The notes below the pieces were generated by a model. It worked only from the letters and a program-made list of their open reading frames with translations, was not told where the DNA came from and ran no database searches. Shown piece after piece: positions 1-7,005 of a stretch of 34,006 nt of DNA. Within the stretch, counting starts at the first letter, position 1, and every line of letters starts with the position of its first letter. The position numbers and the translations under genes are program-made. The stretch is from an uncultured Clostridia bacterium (GTDB taxonomy: Bacteria > Bacillota > Clostridia > Christensenellales > Borkfalkiaceae), in assembly GCA_904501795.1 (NCBI GenBank), contig CAJGCK010000004.1:1-34006 (forward strand), read 5' to 3'.

Positions 1-46
1 CAATGTTACTGCCACACCAACATATAAAAACTCCTATTCTATGCAT
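1..46 (-). CDS. hdrA: HdrA-like subunit, N-terminal 15 codons (partial)
   Basis: The last gene of the operon runs off the left edge. An ATG at 46-44 on the minus strand is preceded by AAGGA at good spacing and opens a frame reading MHRIGVFICWCGSNI. This matches the usual start of HdrA (heterodisulfide reductase flavoprotein/iron-sulfur subunit), which begins with an RIGVFVCxCGxNI-type segment carrying a CxCG motif. It lies 23 bp after the hdrC stop and directly follows hdrB and hdrC, so identity is supported by both motif and context. HdrA is the FAD-containing core of HdrABC complexes, where flavin-based electron bifurcation takes place in characterised systems. Only 15 residues are visible, so no cofactor site beyond CWCG can be checked. 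Confidence 0.72.
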   Translation of the reverse strand, partial: MHRIGVFICWCGSNI

Positions 47-69
47 AATCTTTTATCCTTAAAAATTTT

Positions 70-456
70 TTACTTATTGTATTTTCTATACGCCGCTACA
101 AGTAGTTGTTGCGGAGTGTTTTCGTCTACTATTTCAGGAATTTCTTCTGCCTTAATTCCGTTTGCGCCTTGCGCTCTTATTACCACGTCTCTAACCGCTT
201 CTATAACGTTTGCCGGCGCTACGCCTCTTGGGCAACGCTCAACACACGCCATACACGATAAACACGTCCATATAGATTTGCTTTCTAAAAGTTTTTCGAT
301 TTTACCTTGCGCCAACAACGAAACGAATTGGTGGGGCTTTAAGTCCATTTGTTTGTACGAAGGACATCTGCCCGTACATTTACCGCATTTCATACATTGT
401 TTAGCGTTAGTTCCGCTTATCTTGTTTAATAATTCGGTTTCTAATATCTTATTCAT
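70..456 (-). CDS. hdrC: Heterodisulfide reductase subunit C-like protein (two 4Fe-4S)
   Basis: 128-residue iron-sulfur protein. Two classical 4Fe-4S motifs are visible: C21-x2-C24-x2-C27-x3-CP (C31) and C65-x2-C68-x2-C71-x3-CP (C75). Size and motif spacing match stand-alone HdrC, which passes electrons between HdrA and the CCG-domain subunit HdrB. The start overlaps the 3' end of hdrB by 8 bp, implying translational coupling; hdrA follows 23 bp later. No membrane segment is seen, so the protein is probably cytoplasmic. Bacterial HdrABC sets work with various partners (flavin oxidoreductases, hydrogenases, formate dehydrogenases), and the partner here is outside the window. Confidence 0.9.
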   Translation of the reverse strand: MNKILETELLNKISGTNAKQCMKCGKCTGRCPSYKQMDLKPHQFVSLLAQGKIEKLLESKSIWTCLSCMACVERCPRGVAPANVIEAVRDVVIRAQGANGIKAEEIPEIVDENTPQQLLVAAYRKYNK

Positions 457-1228
457 CTATCCCCAAAGCCTCCGCCATAAGTTTTGTAAAATACGTTACT
501 TTGATTTTGCCGTTGCCGTTCTTTTCTAGGTTGTATTGACAAAGTGGGCAAGCGGTTAATATTTCTACCGCACCGAATTCGCTTGCACTGTCCGTTATTG
601 AAGTACTTTTTGCTTTTGCTAGTTCGGGAGATTTCAACGAAACGTAAGCACCGCAACACTCGTTTCTATAAGGATAGTTAACTACCTGACCGCCAAGCGC
701 CGTAATGAGTTGTTCTAAAACACTAGGGTTTTCGGGATTGTCAAACTTCATTACCGATGCGGGACGAAGTAACAAACATCCGTAGTATCCTGCAATTTTA
801 CGATTTAACGGTTTTACGACTTGTTTTTTAATTTCGTCAAAACCTATCGTGTCACGAAGAAGTTCTAAATAATGTATAACTTCCGTTTCGCCGTTGTAAC
901 GCTCGTCCAACGCAAGATAGTTGTTTGCCCTATAATTGATATCTTCGTTATTCTTCATATCTTCGTTTACACGCTTTATAACGTTGTGGCACGCCGAACA
1001 CAAGGTCAAAAGTTTGCCACCGTTGTGTTTAGCATAATCTAGTGCGCGAACTGCCGAAAGTTTAGACGCAATCTCATCCGTAGCGGTGGGATATTCCGCA
1101 CCACAGCACTGCCACGTGGGAATTTCTACCATCTCTACGCCAAGTTTTTTAGCTACCTTTCTTGCCATTTGGTCTAACTCGGTTGCTTGGCTTTTTAACG
1201 TACAACCGGGATAATAACTTATTTTCAT
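449..1228 (-). CDS. hdrB: Heterodisulfide reductase subunit B-like protein (two CCG domains)
   Basis: 259-residue protein with two complete CCG (cysteine-rich, PF02754) domains. The first has C9, C41-C42 and C77-x2-C80; the second has C150, C190-C191 and C226-x2-C229. This is the pattern that binds the noncubane 4Fe-4S clusters at the disulfide-reducing site of HdrB, and none of the ten cysteines is missing. It starts with ATG behind GGAG, 26 bp downstream of fumC, and overlaps hdrC by 8 bp. In methanogens the substrate is CoM-S-S-CoB; in Clostridia the terminal acceptor is unknown or differs. The nearby fumarase makes fumarate/succinate chemistry a possible connection, but no flavoprotein fumarate reductase is visible. 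Confidence 0.9.
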   Translation of the reverse strand: MKISYYPGCTLKSQATELDQMARKVAKKLGVEMVEIPTWQCCGAEYPTATDEIASKLSAVRALDYAKHNGGKLLTLCSACHNVIKRVNEDMKNNEDINYRANNYLALDERYNGETEVIHYLELLRDTIGFDEIKKQVVKPLNRKIAGYYGCLLLRPASVMKFDNPENPSVLEQLITALGGQVVNYPYRNECCGAYVSLKSPELAKAKSTSITDSASEFGAVEILTACPLCQYNLEKNGNGKIKVTYFTKLMAEALGIDE

Positions 1229-1254
1229 ATCTTTTTCTCCGTTAGTTGAGTATT

Positions 1255-2631
1255 TTATTTATTCGGGTATGCCATTTCTTCCGGATGGAACACTTCATCA
1301 AATTTTTCGGGGGTTAATAGTCCTAAAGCAACGCACGCTTCTTTTAGACTGATGTTTTCTTTATGCGCTTTCTTTGCGGTTTTTGCTGCGTTTTCATAAC
1401 CGATATAAGGATTGAGCGCCGTTACCAACATCAACGAATTGTATAAGTTGTGTTTCATCTTTTCTTTGTTTGCAACTATTCCGGAAGCGCAGTGGATATC
1501 GAAAGATATCATTCCGTCTGCAAGTAATCTTACGCTAGTTAAGAAGTTGTGTATGATTACGGGCATGAATACGTTTAGTTGAAAGTTGCCTTGCGATGCG
1601 CCCATCGATACTGCAACGTCGTTAGCCATTACTTGCGTTGCAACCATGGTTAGCGATTCGCATTGAGTTGGGTTTACCTTGCCCGGCATTATTGAAGAGC
1701 CCGGTTCGTTTTCAGGAATAAATATTTCACCCAAACCGTCTCTTGGACCAGAAGCAAGCCAACGCACGTCGTTTGCAATTTTCATAAGGTCGGCCGCCAA
1801 ACCTTTTAGCGCGCCGTGAGCGAATACTAATTGATCACGAGAAGTTAGCGCGTGGAACTTGTTTTCTGCGGTAACGAATTTTTTGCCGGTGATTTCGCTT
1901 ATCTTTTCCGCAACCGTCTTGCCAAAATCTTTATGAGCGTTAAGTCCCGTACCAACCGCAGTACCGCCGAGAGCAAGACTTCTTAAACCTTCCAAAGATG
2001 CGATTACGTTTGCCTTGTCTATTTCGAGCATGTTTCTCCAACCCGAAATTTCTTGTGAAAAAGCGATCGGGACTGCGTCTTGAAGATGCGTTCTACCCGA
2101 TTTTACTATCCCTTCGTTTTCTTTTTCTAAACGAACGAACGTCGCAATTAATTGGTCGATTGCAGGAAGAAGTTTGTCTTCAATCGCGATAACCGCCGAA
2201 ATATGCATTGCCGTGGGGAAAGTATCGTTTGAACTTTGGCTCTTATTAACGTCGTCGTTGGGATGAAGAAGTTTTTTGCCCACTTTTTCGTTTCCAACGT
2301 TTGCGATAACTTCGTTAGCATTCATGTTAGATTGAGTTCCGCTTCCCGTTTGCCAAACTACTAACGGAAAATGGCTGTTGAGCTCGCCGGAAATAACTCT
2401 ATCGCACGCGTACGCTATTGCGCTCGCCTTTTCTTCGTCGATTTTACCGAGCGCTTGGTTTGCAAGTGCAGCACCCTTTTTAAGTATGCCGAAAGCGTGA
2501 ATAATTTCGGTCGGCATCTTTTCTACGCCGATTTTGAAATTTTCAAAACTTCTTTGCGTTTGCGCGCCCCAGTACCTGTCCACAGGTACTTTCATTTCGC
2601 CCATAGTGTCTTTTTCAATACGGTATTCCAT
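1255..2631 (-). CDS. fumC: Class II fumarate hydratase
   Basis: 458 residues, the usual length for class II fumarase (fumarate + water to L-malate). The family signature GSSIMPGKVNP lies about two thirds along, and GSGTQSNMNANEV and SGRTHLQDAVPI mark the other two active-site loops. The argininosuccinate lyase/aspartase superfamily shares the fold, but GTQSNMNANEV and the overall sequence favour fumarase over aspartase. It lies between rex (32 bp upstream) and hdrB (26 bp downstream) on the same strand, so it should be co-transcribed and under Rex control. Placing an oxygen-stable class II fumarase in a redox-regulated operon suggests a role in a reductive C4-dicarboxylate branch. Confidence 0.93.
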   Translation of the reverse strand: MEYRIEKDTMGEMKVPVDRYWGAQTQRSFENFKIGVEKMPTEIIHAFGILKKGAALANQALGKIDEEKASAIAYACDRVISGELNSHFPLVVWQTGSGTQSNMNANEVIANVGNEKVGKKLLHPNDDVNKSQSSNDTFPTAMHISAVIAIEDKLLPAIDQLIATFVRLEKENEGIVKSGRTHLQDAVPIAFSQEISGWRNMLEIDKANVIASLEGLRSLALGGTAVGTGLNAHKDFGKTVAEKISEITGKKFVTAENKFHALTSRDQLVFAHGALKGLAADLMKIANDVRWLASGPRDGLGEIFIPENEPGSSIMPGKVNPTQCESLTMVATQVMANDVAVSMGASQGNFQLNVFMPVIIHNFLTSVRLLADGMISFDIHCASGIVANKEKMKHNLYNSLMLVTALNPYIGYENAAKTAKKAHKENISLKEACVALGLLTPEKFDEVFHPEEMAYPNK

Positions 2632-2663
2632 TTAATAACTCCTAAAAATTTTTTATCGTTAAT

Positions 2664-3311
2664 TTATTTTTCTTTTCTTAATATCACTTCGAGTTGCTTC
2701 GAAAGTATTGCTAAGCTCGAAGCCATGTCTTCGTTTTTAACCGTTACGTTCGACGGCACGTCGATATGACCTGGCGTAAAATTCCAAATCGCACGAATCC
2801 CGCCTTTAACCAACTTGTCCGCCATCTCTTGCGCAAATTGTTTGGGTGTGGCTAGTATGCCTATCTTAACGCCACTTTGCCTTACCTTTTCGGTTAACTT
2901 TGCCGTAGATAAAACTTGCTTACCGTTTATCTCTTTCCCTATTAAATTTTCGTCAACGTCAAACCCCGCCACAATATCAAGCCCGTATTTTGCAAAACCA
3001 CCGTAACCCATAAGCGCTTGACCAAGTTTGCCAACACCGACTAGCACTGCGCATTTAACGTTGTTGTACCCCAAAAAGTTCTCAACGTCTTCTATAAGCT
3101 TTTTTAGTTCGTATCCTATTCTAGGCTTGCCTTCCGTCTTTATCGCGTATGACAAGTCTTTCTTTACTACCGACGGATTTTCTCTAACCGTTTCGGCAAG
3201 AGTCACGGAAGAAACATGTTTTTCACCACGATCTTTTAACGTGTATAACGCCTTTAAATATATAGGCATTCTATTGTAAGTTGCCACTGATACGGCTTCA
3301 AAATTTCCCAC
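2664..3311 (-). CDS. rex: Redox-sensing transcriptional repressor Rex
   Basis: 215-residue Rex. The N-terminal winged helix spans about 5-75, with the family pattern VATYNRMPIYLKAL and VVKKDLSYA. The C-terminal Rossmann domain begins about residue 88 with the dinucleotide motif GVGKLG (92-97). Rex senses the NADH/NAD+ ratio and leaves its operator when NADH is high. The start is GTG at 3311, set by a TTAGGA Shine-Dalgarno site about 10 bases upstream. It is the first gene of a run with fumC, hdrB, hdrC and hdrA, so it probably regulates itself and these electron-transfer genes. A sigma-A promoter and an operator-like palindrome lie upstream. Confidence 0.93.
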   Translation of the reverse strand: MGNFEAVSVATYNRMPIYLKALYTLKDRGEKHVSSVTLAETVRENPSVVKKDLSYAIKTEGKPRIGYELKKLIEDVENFLGYNNVKCAVLVGVGKLGQALMGYGGFAKYGLDIVAGFDVDENLIGKEINGKQVLSTAKLTEKVRQSGVKIGILATPKQFAQEMADKLVKGGIRAIWNFTPGHIDVPSNVTVKNEDMASSLAILSKQLEVILRKEK

Positions 3312-3342
3312 CTTTGCGCAGTCCTAACCCGATTTTATCATA

Positions 3343-3393
3343 TCGTTATTTTTTTATCGATTTAATAATACAAAAAAAACCAAAAAAAGTCAA
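3343..3393 (-). promoter_or_regulatory. rex operon promoter with candidate Rex operator
   Basis: On the minus strand, TTGACT (3393-3388) and TATTAT (3370-3365) are separated by exactly 17 bp. The 18-bp element at 3343-3360 has inverted half-sites TCGTTA and TATCGA around a T-rich centre. It matches the published Rex consensus TTGTTAA-N4-TTAACAA at 10 of 14 defined positions and lies where transcription would begin, so a bound repressor would block initiation. The promoter is read directly; the operator is inferred from spacing, symmetry and the adjacent rex gene. Confidence 0.6.
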
Positions 3394-3452
3394 GCGTTAT
3401 TATAATGTTTTTAAAAGTTTTTATTTATAAATAAAAGACTAAAATTTCCATT

Positions 3453-3498
3453 TAAAAAATAAAAATGCGTGTCGAAAAGTTTTTACTTCTTGGCACGC
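3453..3498 (-). terminator. Intrinsic terminator after the TIGR04086 gene
   Basis: On the minus strand, GCGTGCCAAGAAGT pairs with ACTTTTCGACACGC (two mismatches, one wobble) around an A-rich loop. An ATTTTTATTTTTT tract follows. It ends the yajC-TIGR04086 transcript ahead of the rex promoter. Confidence 0.7.
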
Positions 3499-3531
3499 TA
3501 AAATTTTTTATTGTTTTGCATGATTTTTTTG

Positions 3532-3909
3532 TTATTTTTTTACGTTTACCGCAAGAATTCCGCTTACTAGCCCTATTGCTAAACCGAAAAGTACGTCTAT
3601 AAAAAACGAAAGATTAAAAGTAAGCGCCCCACCGAGCAGACTAAAAAGTGCGTAAGTTAACGTCGTTCCAACCGCGCCGATTAGCGCGCCCTTAATAAAA
3701 CCCACGCTCCCTTTCACCGAAGAAAAACAGCCTATAAATACTGAAAGTATTTTAATAAACTGGTTAATCGGCTTTATTATTGAACTTGGCAAAGAACAAA
3801 AACGCATTATAAACGCAAAAATCATAACGCCCACGGTTGCCGATATAACGGTTAGTAAAGCCCCTTTTAGTATTATCGGTAAAAAATTTTTTGACCTTTC
3901 TTTTTCCAT
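3532..3909 (-). CDS. TIGR04086-family membrane protein
   Basis: 125 residues, almost entirely hydrophobic, with four predicted transmembrane helices at about 12-34, 48-66, 70-92 and 100-121 and a short charged N-terminus (MEKERSK). This matches the TIGR04086/YrzE family, small integral membrane proteins of unknown function that in Firmicutes often sit beside yajC, as here (yajC ends 60 bp upstream). Its AAGGGG Shine-Dalgarno lies inside the 3' arm of a strong hairpin between yajC and this gene, so translation may depend on that structure opening. The function is unknown; a link to secretion is only suggested by position. Confidence 0.8.
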   Translation of the reverse strand: MEKERSKNFLPIILKGALLTVISATVGVMIFAFIMRFCSLPSSIIKPINQFIKILSVFIGCFSSVKGSVGFIKGALIGAVGTTLTYALFSLLGGALTFNLSFFIDVLFGLAIGLVSGILAVNVKK

Positions 3910-3914
3910 GAAAA

Positions 3915-3952
3915 AACCCCTTTCTATTATACGCTATAATATGCAAGGGGTT
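3915..3952 (-). promoter_or_regulatory. Hairpin between yajC and TIGR04086 gene covering the Shine-Dalgarno
   Basis: The minus-strand RNA has AACCCCTT pairing with AAGGGGTT and an inner TATTATA/TATAATA stem around a GCG loop, followed by TTTTTTC. It looks like an intrinsic terminator. Its 3' arm is also the AAGGGG ribosome-binding site of the gene starting at 3909, seven bases before the ATG. It could give partial termination, translational gating, or both. Confidence 0.6.
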
Positions 3953-3969
3953 AGTTTTTAAGAACTTTA

Positions 3970-4449
3970 TTATTTGTTTTCGGGTTCGATTTCTTTCTTT
4001 TCTTGGGCTTTTTTAGTAGATTTCTTAGCCGTTTTTTTAACTGGTTCTTCAGCGGGTTTTTCTTCTACCTTTTCAACCTTAATCTCTTCTTTTTGACCTG
4101 CGTTGTTAGGTGCAGTTTGATAGATTGCGCCCCTGTCGAAACGAACGTAGCATTTGTTAGTGCTTAAACCGGTTTCTAAAACGAAAGTATTGTCTGCATC
4201 GTTTATTTCAGCTATGAAACCACAAATACCACCGATAGTTTTAACTCTATCGCCCACTTTTATGGAATCTACCATTTTTTGAGCTTCTTTTTGTTTTTTC
4301 TTGTTTGAAATCGATTGCCATACGAATAAGCCGATAATAGCAACGACCATAACTACCATGATAATTATAGTGGTTATTCCACTACCGCCACCAGCATTTG
4401 CGCCACTTTCAGCGCCCGTTCCAGTACCTTCAAGTAAGTTGAATATCAT
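3970..4449 (-). CDS. yajC: Sec translocon auxiliary subunit YajC
   Basis: 159 residues. A Gly/Ala-rich N-terminus precedes one transmembrane helix at about 26-45 (TTIIIMVVMVVAIIGLFVW). The cytoplasmic YajC core follows, with the family pattern KVGDRVKTIGGICGFI at about 64-80. The last 45 residues are an unusually long Lys/Glu/Ala-rich tail (KTAKKSTKKAQEKKE), probably disordered. YajC associates with SecDF/SecYEG in the membrane. It starts with ATG behind AAAAGGAG, has its own promoter at 4487-4515, and lies downstream of tgt, as in many bacteria. Confidence 0.92.
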   Translation of the reverse strand: MIFNLLEGTGTGAESGANAGGGSGITTIIIMVVMVVAIIGLFVWQSISNKKKQKEAQKMVDSIKVGDRVKTIGGICGFIAEINDADNTFVLETGLSTNKCYVRFDRGAIYQTAPNNAGQKEEIKVEKVEEKPAEEPVKKTAKKSTKKAQEKKEIEPENK

Positions 4450-4486
4450 TTATTCGTTCTCCTTTTAATTATTTGTCTTTTTATTT

Positions 4487-4515
4487 ATTGTAAAGCATTT
4501 TACTCTTAAAATCAA
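4487..4515 (-). promoter_or_regulatory. yajC promoter
   Basis: Minus strand: TTGATT (4515-4510), 17-bp spacer, TACAAT (4492-4487), about 30 bases before the yajC Shine-Dalgarno. It implies that yajC is transcribed independently of tgt, although read-through is possible because no terminator separates them. Confidence 0.7.
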
Positions 4516-4548
4516 GCGTTTTTGAAAAATTATCACGCGCAAAATATC

Positions 4549-5670
4549 TTATTTGTAACTGCCTTGAGTTTTTTTATAGAATTCTTCGGCAAACTCGCTA
4601 AACGAGTCTTGCAAAATCGCGTTCCTTATATCTCGCATTAATTTGTTTAGATAGGTTATGTTATGAAGCGAAATCATCATTCCACCCATCATTTCGCCCA
4701 CGTTTATCATGTGGCGCAAATATGCTTTTGAAAAGTTTTTGCACGCGTAACAATCACACTCGTCGTCAAGCGGAGAAAAATCTTCTTTATACGCCCCGTT
4801 TCTAACTACTACCTTACCCTTAGACGTCATCGCCGTGCCGTTTCTTGCTATTCTGGTCGCTAAAACACAGTCGAACATATCTATTCCACGGCGAACACCT
4901 TCTACCAAACAGTCGGGACTCCCAACGCCCATTAGGTATCTTGGGACGTTTGTAGGATATAACGGCAAAAGCGAGTCCATAACATCGTACATTATCTCTT
5001 TTGGCTCGCCAACCGATAGCCCGCCTATCGCTATTCCATGTTTTACGTATGGTAAAGTTTCTTTTAGCGAGATAGCGCGAAGATCTTTGAACATGTTGCC
5101 TTGTACTATCGGGAAAAGCGCTTGGTTTTCGTTTTTATGAGCGTTGTAACAACGGTCTAACCATTTTAACGTGCGCTCCATAGCAATTTTTGATTGAGCA
5201 TAGTCGGCACCATATTCTGAACATTGGTCGAACGCCATTATTATGTCGGCGCCTAAATTATTTTCTATTGAAATTGCTTTTTCAGGGTCGATAAAATGTA
5301 AACTTCCATCTATGTGTGAGTTAAAATATACGCCTTCATCTTTAATCTTGTTTAGTTTAGCCAAAGAAAAAACCTGAAACCCGCCACTGTCCGTTAGAAT
5401 AGGCTTATCCCAAGCCATAAACTTGTGCAATCCACCTGCTGATTTTACGAGTTCATCACCCGGTCGCATATATAAGTGGTATGTGTTTGCAAGAAGTATT
5501 TGGGTTTTAGAAGCAAGCAAATCGTCGGGCTTAACGCCTTTTACCGTGGCTTGCGTGCCAACGGGCATGTAGGTCGGAGTTTCTATATCGCCGTGGGGAG
5601 TATGCAAAATTCCCGCACGAGCGCCCGTTTTACTGTCCTGTTTAATTGTTTCGTAATAAAATTTTTGCAT
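4549..5670 (-). CDS. tgt: tRNA-guanine transglycosylase (queuosine)
   Basis: 373 residues, typical for bacterial Tgt. It exchanges guanine-34 of GUN-anticodon tRNAs for preQ1. Visible signatures are the active-site loop PILTDSGGFQVFSL near residue 90, the GGLSVGEP loop near 216, and the C-terminal zinc site CDCYAC followed by a His about 27 residues on (ISLHN). The start ATG at 5670 is preceded by AAAGGA. queA, the next enzyme of the pathway, lies upstream on the same strand, but the two are separated by 312 bp occupied by a tandem repeat. No preQ1 biosynthesis genes are in the window. Confidence 0.95.
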   Translation of the reverse strand: MQKFYYETIKQDSKTGARAGILHTPHGDIETPTYMPVGTQATVKGVKPDDLLASKTQILLANTYHLYMRPGDELVKSAGGLHKFMAWDKPILTDSGGFQVFSLAKLNKIKDEGVYFNSHIDGSLHFIDPEKAISIENNLGADIIMAFDQCSEYGADYAQSKIAMERTLKWLDRCYNAHKNENQALFPIVQGNMFKDLRAISLKETLPYVKHGIAIGGLSVGEPKEIMYDVMDSLLPLYPTNVPRYLMGVGSPDCLVEGVRRGIDMFDCVLATRIARNGTAMTSKGKVVVRNGAYKEDFSPLDDECDCYACKNFSKAYLRHMINVGEMMGGMMISLHNITYLNKLMRDIRNAILQDSFSEFAEEFYKKTQGSYK

Positions 5671-5720
5671 ATTTTTCCTTTAGTTTAATATTTAACTTTT
5701 TAGACTGAAATAGATAAGTT

Positions 5721-5984
5721 AACACAGTATTGCAAAGTTTTTACACTTGCGTTTGGTTTTAGAAACGAGCAAGACAAGGCTCGCGAAACTTTTTGGATGA
5801 GATTGACCTTGTTGGTCATCGAATTCAAAAAGGAGAGCAGTAAACACAGTATTGCGAAGTTTTTACACTTGCGTTTGGTTTTAGAAACGAGCAAGACAAG
5901 GCTCGCGAAACTTTTTGGATGAGATTGACCTTGTTGGTCATCGAATTCAAAAAGGAGAGCAGTAAACACAGTATTGCGAAGTTT
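5721..5984. repeat. 122-bp tandem repeat, two full copies plus a 20-bp third
   Basis: Copy 1 is 5721-5842, copy 2 is 5843-5964, and a third partial copy (5965-5984) ends inside the queA stop codon. The full copies differ at a single base (position 14 of the unit). Each unit contains two small inverted repeats: CGAGC/GCTCG around 8 bases and TGACC/GGTCA around 5 bases. The unit length is not a multiple of three and the frames through it look unlike a protein, so it is probably noncoding. It fills most of the 312-bp gap between queA and tgt. Confidence 0.9.
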
Positions 5985-7005
5985 ATAAAATCAAACACGC
6001 GTCACCGAAAGAAAAAAACCTATACCCCTCTTTCACTGCAGTTTCGTAAAAAGAAAGAGTTTTTTCACGAGAAGAAAAGGCGGAAACAAGCATTATGAGA
6101 GTAGACTTGGGAAGATGGAAATTCGTTATAAGCCCGTCAACACATTTAAAGTCGTAAGGTGGATAAATAAAAATTTCGGTGTTTCCACTACACGCTGAAA
6201 CGAAGCCTTTTTGGTCACACGCGCTCTCTAGCGTTCGAACACTAGTAGTGCCCACCGCGATTATACGGCGACCTTCACGCTTAGCTTTGTTTATTTTCTC
6301 GGCGTTCTCGGCGTCTATCTCGTAATATTCGGAATGCATGTGGTGGTTTGAAATATCTTCGCTTTTAACGGGACGGAAAGTGCCGATACCAACGTGCAGT
6401 AACACGTTTGCTATTTCAACGCCTTTTTCGTTTAGTTTTGAAAAAAGTTCTTCGGTAAAATGAAGTCCTGCGGTTGGTGCAGCGGCGGACCCGTCCTTTT
6501 CAGCGTACACCGTTTGGTAACGGTTTTGGTCTTTTAATTTTTCTTTTATGTACGGGGGAAGTGGCATTTCGCCATATCTTTCGATAATTTCTTCAAACAC
6601 GCCGTCGTAGTTAAACTTAACCTTTCGAGTGCCTGCTATATCAAAAATTTCTTGAACGGTTAAAGAAAGTTCGTCGCTTATTTTAAGCGTTTTGCCAACC
6701 CTTGCCTTTTTGCCAGGCTTAACCATAACTTCCCACTCGGTAAGATTAAAGCGCTTTAACAACAATATTTCAACAACACCACCGTTCTCCGTTTTTGCGA
6801 ACATACGCGCGGGCAAAACTTTGGTGTTGTTTCTAACTAATAGGTCGCCTTTTTTTAAAAAGGACGTTAAATCGCTAAATTTTTTGTGGTATACGATATC
6901 TTTTTCCCTATCGTAAACTAACAACCTTGAACTGTCCCGCGGATAAACGGGGGTTTGAGCTATTTGCTCTTCTGGTAAATAATAATCAAAATCACTAGTC
7001 TTCAT
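5983..7005 (-). CDS. queA: S-adenosylmethionine:tRNA ribosyltransferase-isomerase
   Basis: 340 residues, full length for QueA. It transfers and isomerises the ribosyl group of SAM onto preQ1-tRNA to make epoxyqueuosine. Recognisable blocks are DFDYYLPEEQIAQTP at the N-terminus, PARMFA, AAPTAGLHFT near residue 173, and LITNFHLPKSTLIMLV near 287. The start codon overlaps the ruvB stop by one base (TAATG), implying coupling to ruvB. The 3' end abuts the tandem repeat, whose last partial copy overlaps the stop codon by two bases, so the repeat may have altered the original downstream spacing. Confidence 0.95.
   Translation of the reverse strand: MKTSDFDYYLPEEQIAQTPVYPRDSSRLLVYDREKDIVYHKKFSDLTSFLKKGDLLVRNNTKVLPARMFAKTENGGVVEILLLKRFNLTEWEVMVKPGKKARVGKTLKISDELSLTVQEIFDIAGTRKVKFNYDGVFEEIIERYGEMPLPPYIKEKLKDQNRYQTVYAEKDGSAAAPTAGLHFTEELFSKLNEKGVEIANVLLHVGIGTFRPVKSEDISNHHMHSEYYEIDAENAEKINKAKREGRRIIAVGTTSVRTLESACDQKGFVSACSGNTEIFIYPPYDFKCVDGLITNFHLPKSTLIMLVSAFSSREKTLSFYETAVKEGYRFFSFGDACLIL

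Noticed and set aside
41..529. 162-codon plus-strand frame opposite hdrC
   Set aside because: The minus strand encodes eight motif cysteines in correct spacing; the plus-strand product has no recognisable feature.
5700..5969. 89-codon minus-strand frame across the 122-bp repeats
   Set aside because: The repeat length is not a multiple of three, so the same DNA is read in different frames in each copy. It has no Shine-Dalgarno, and the product is low in plausibility.
5721..5984. CRISPR-like array
   Set aside because: The units are 122 bp and contiguous, with no spacers and no cas genes nearby.
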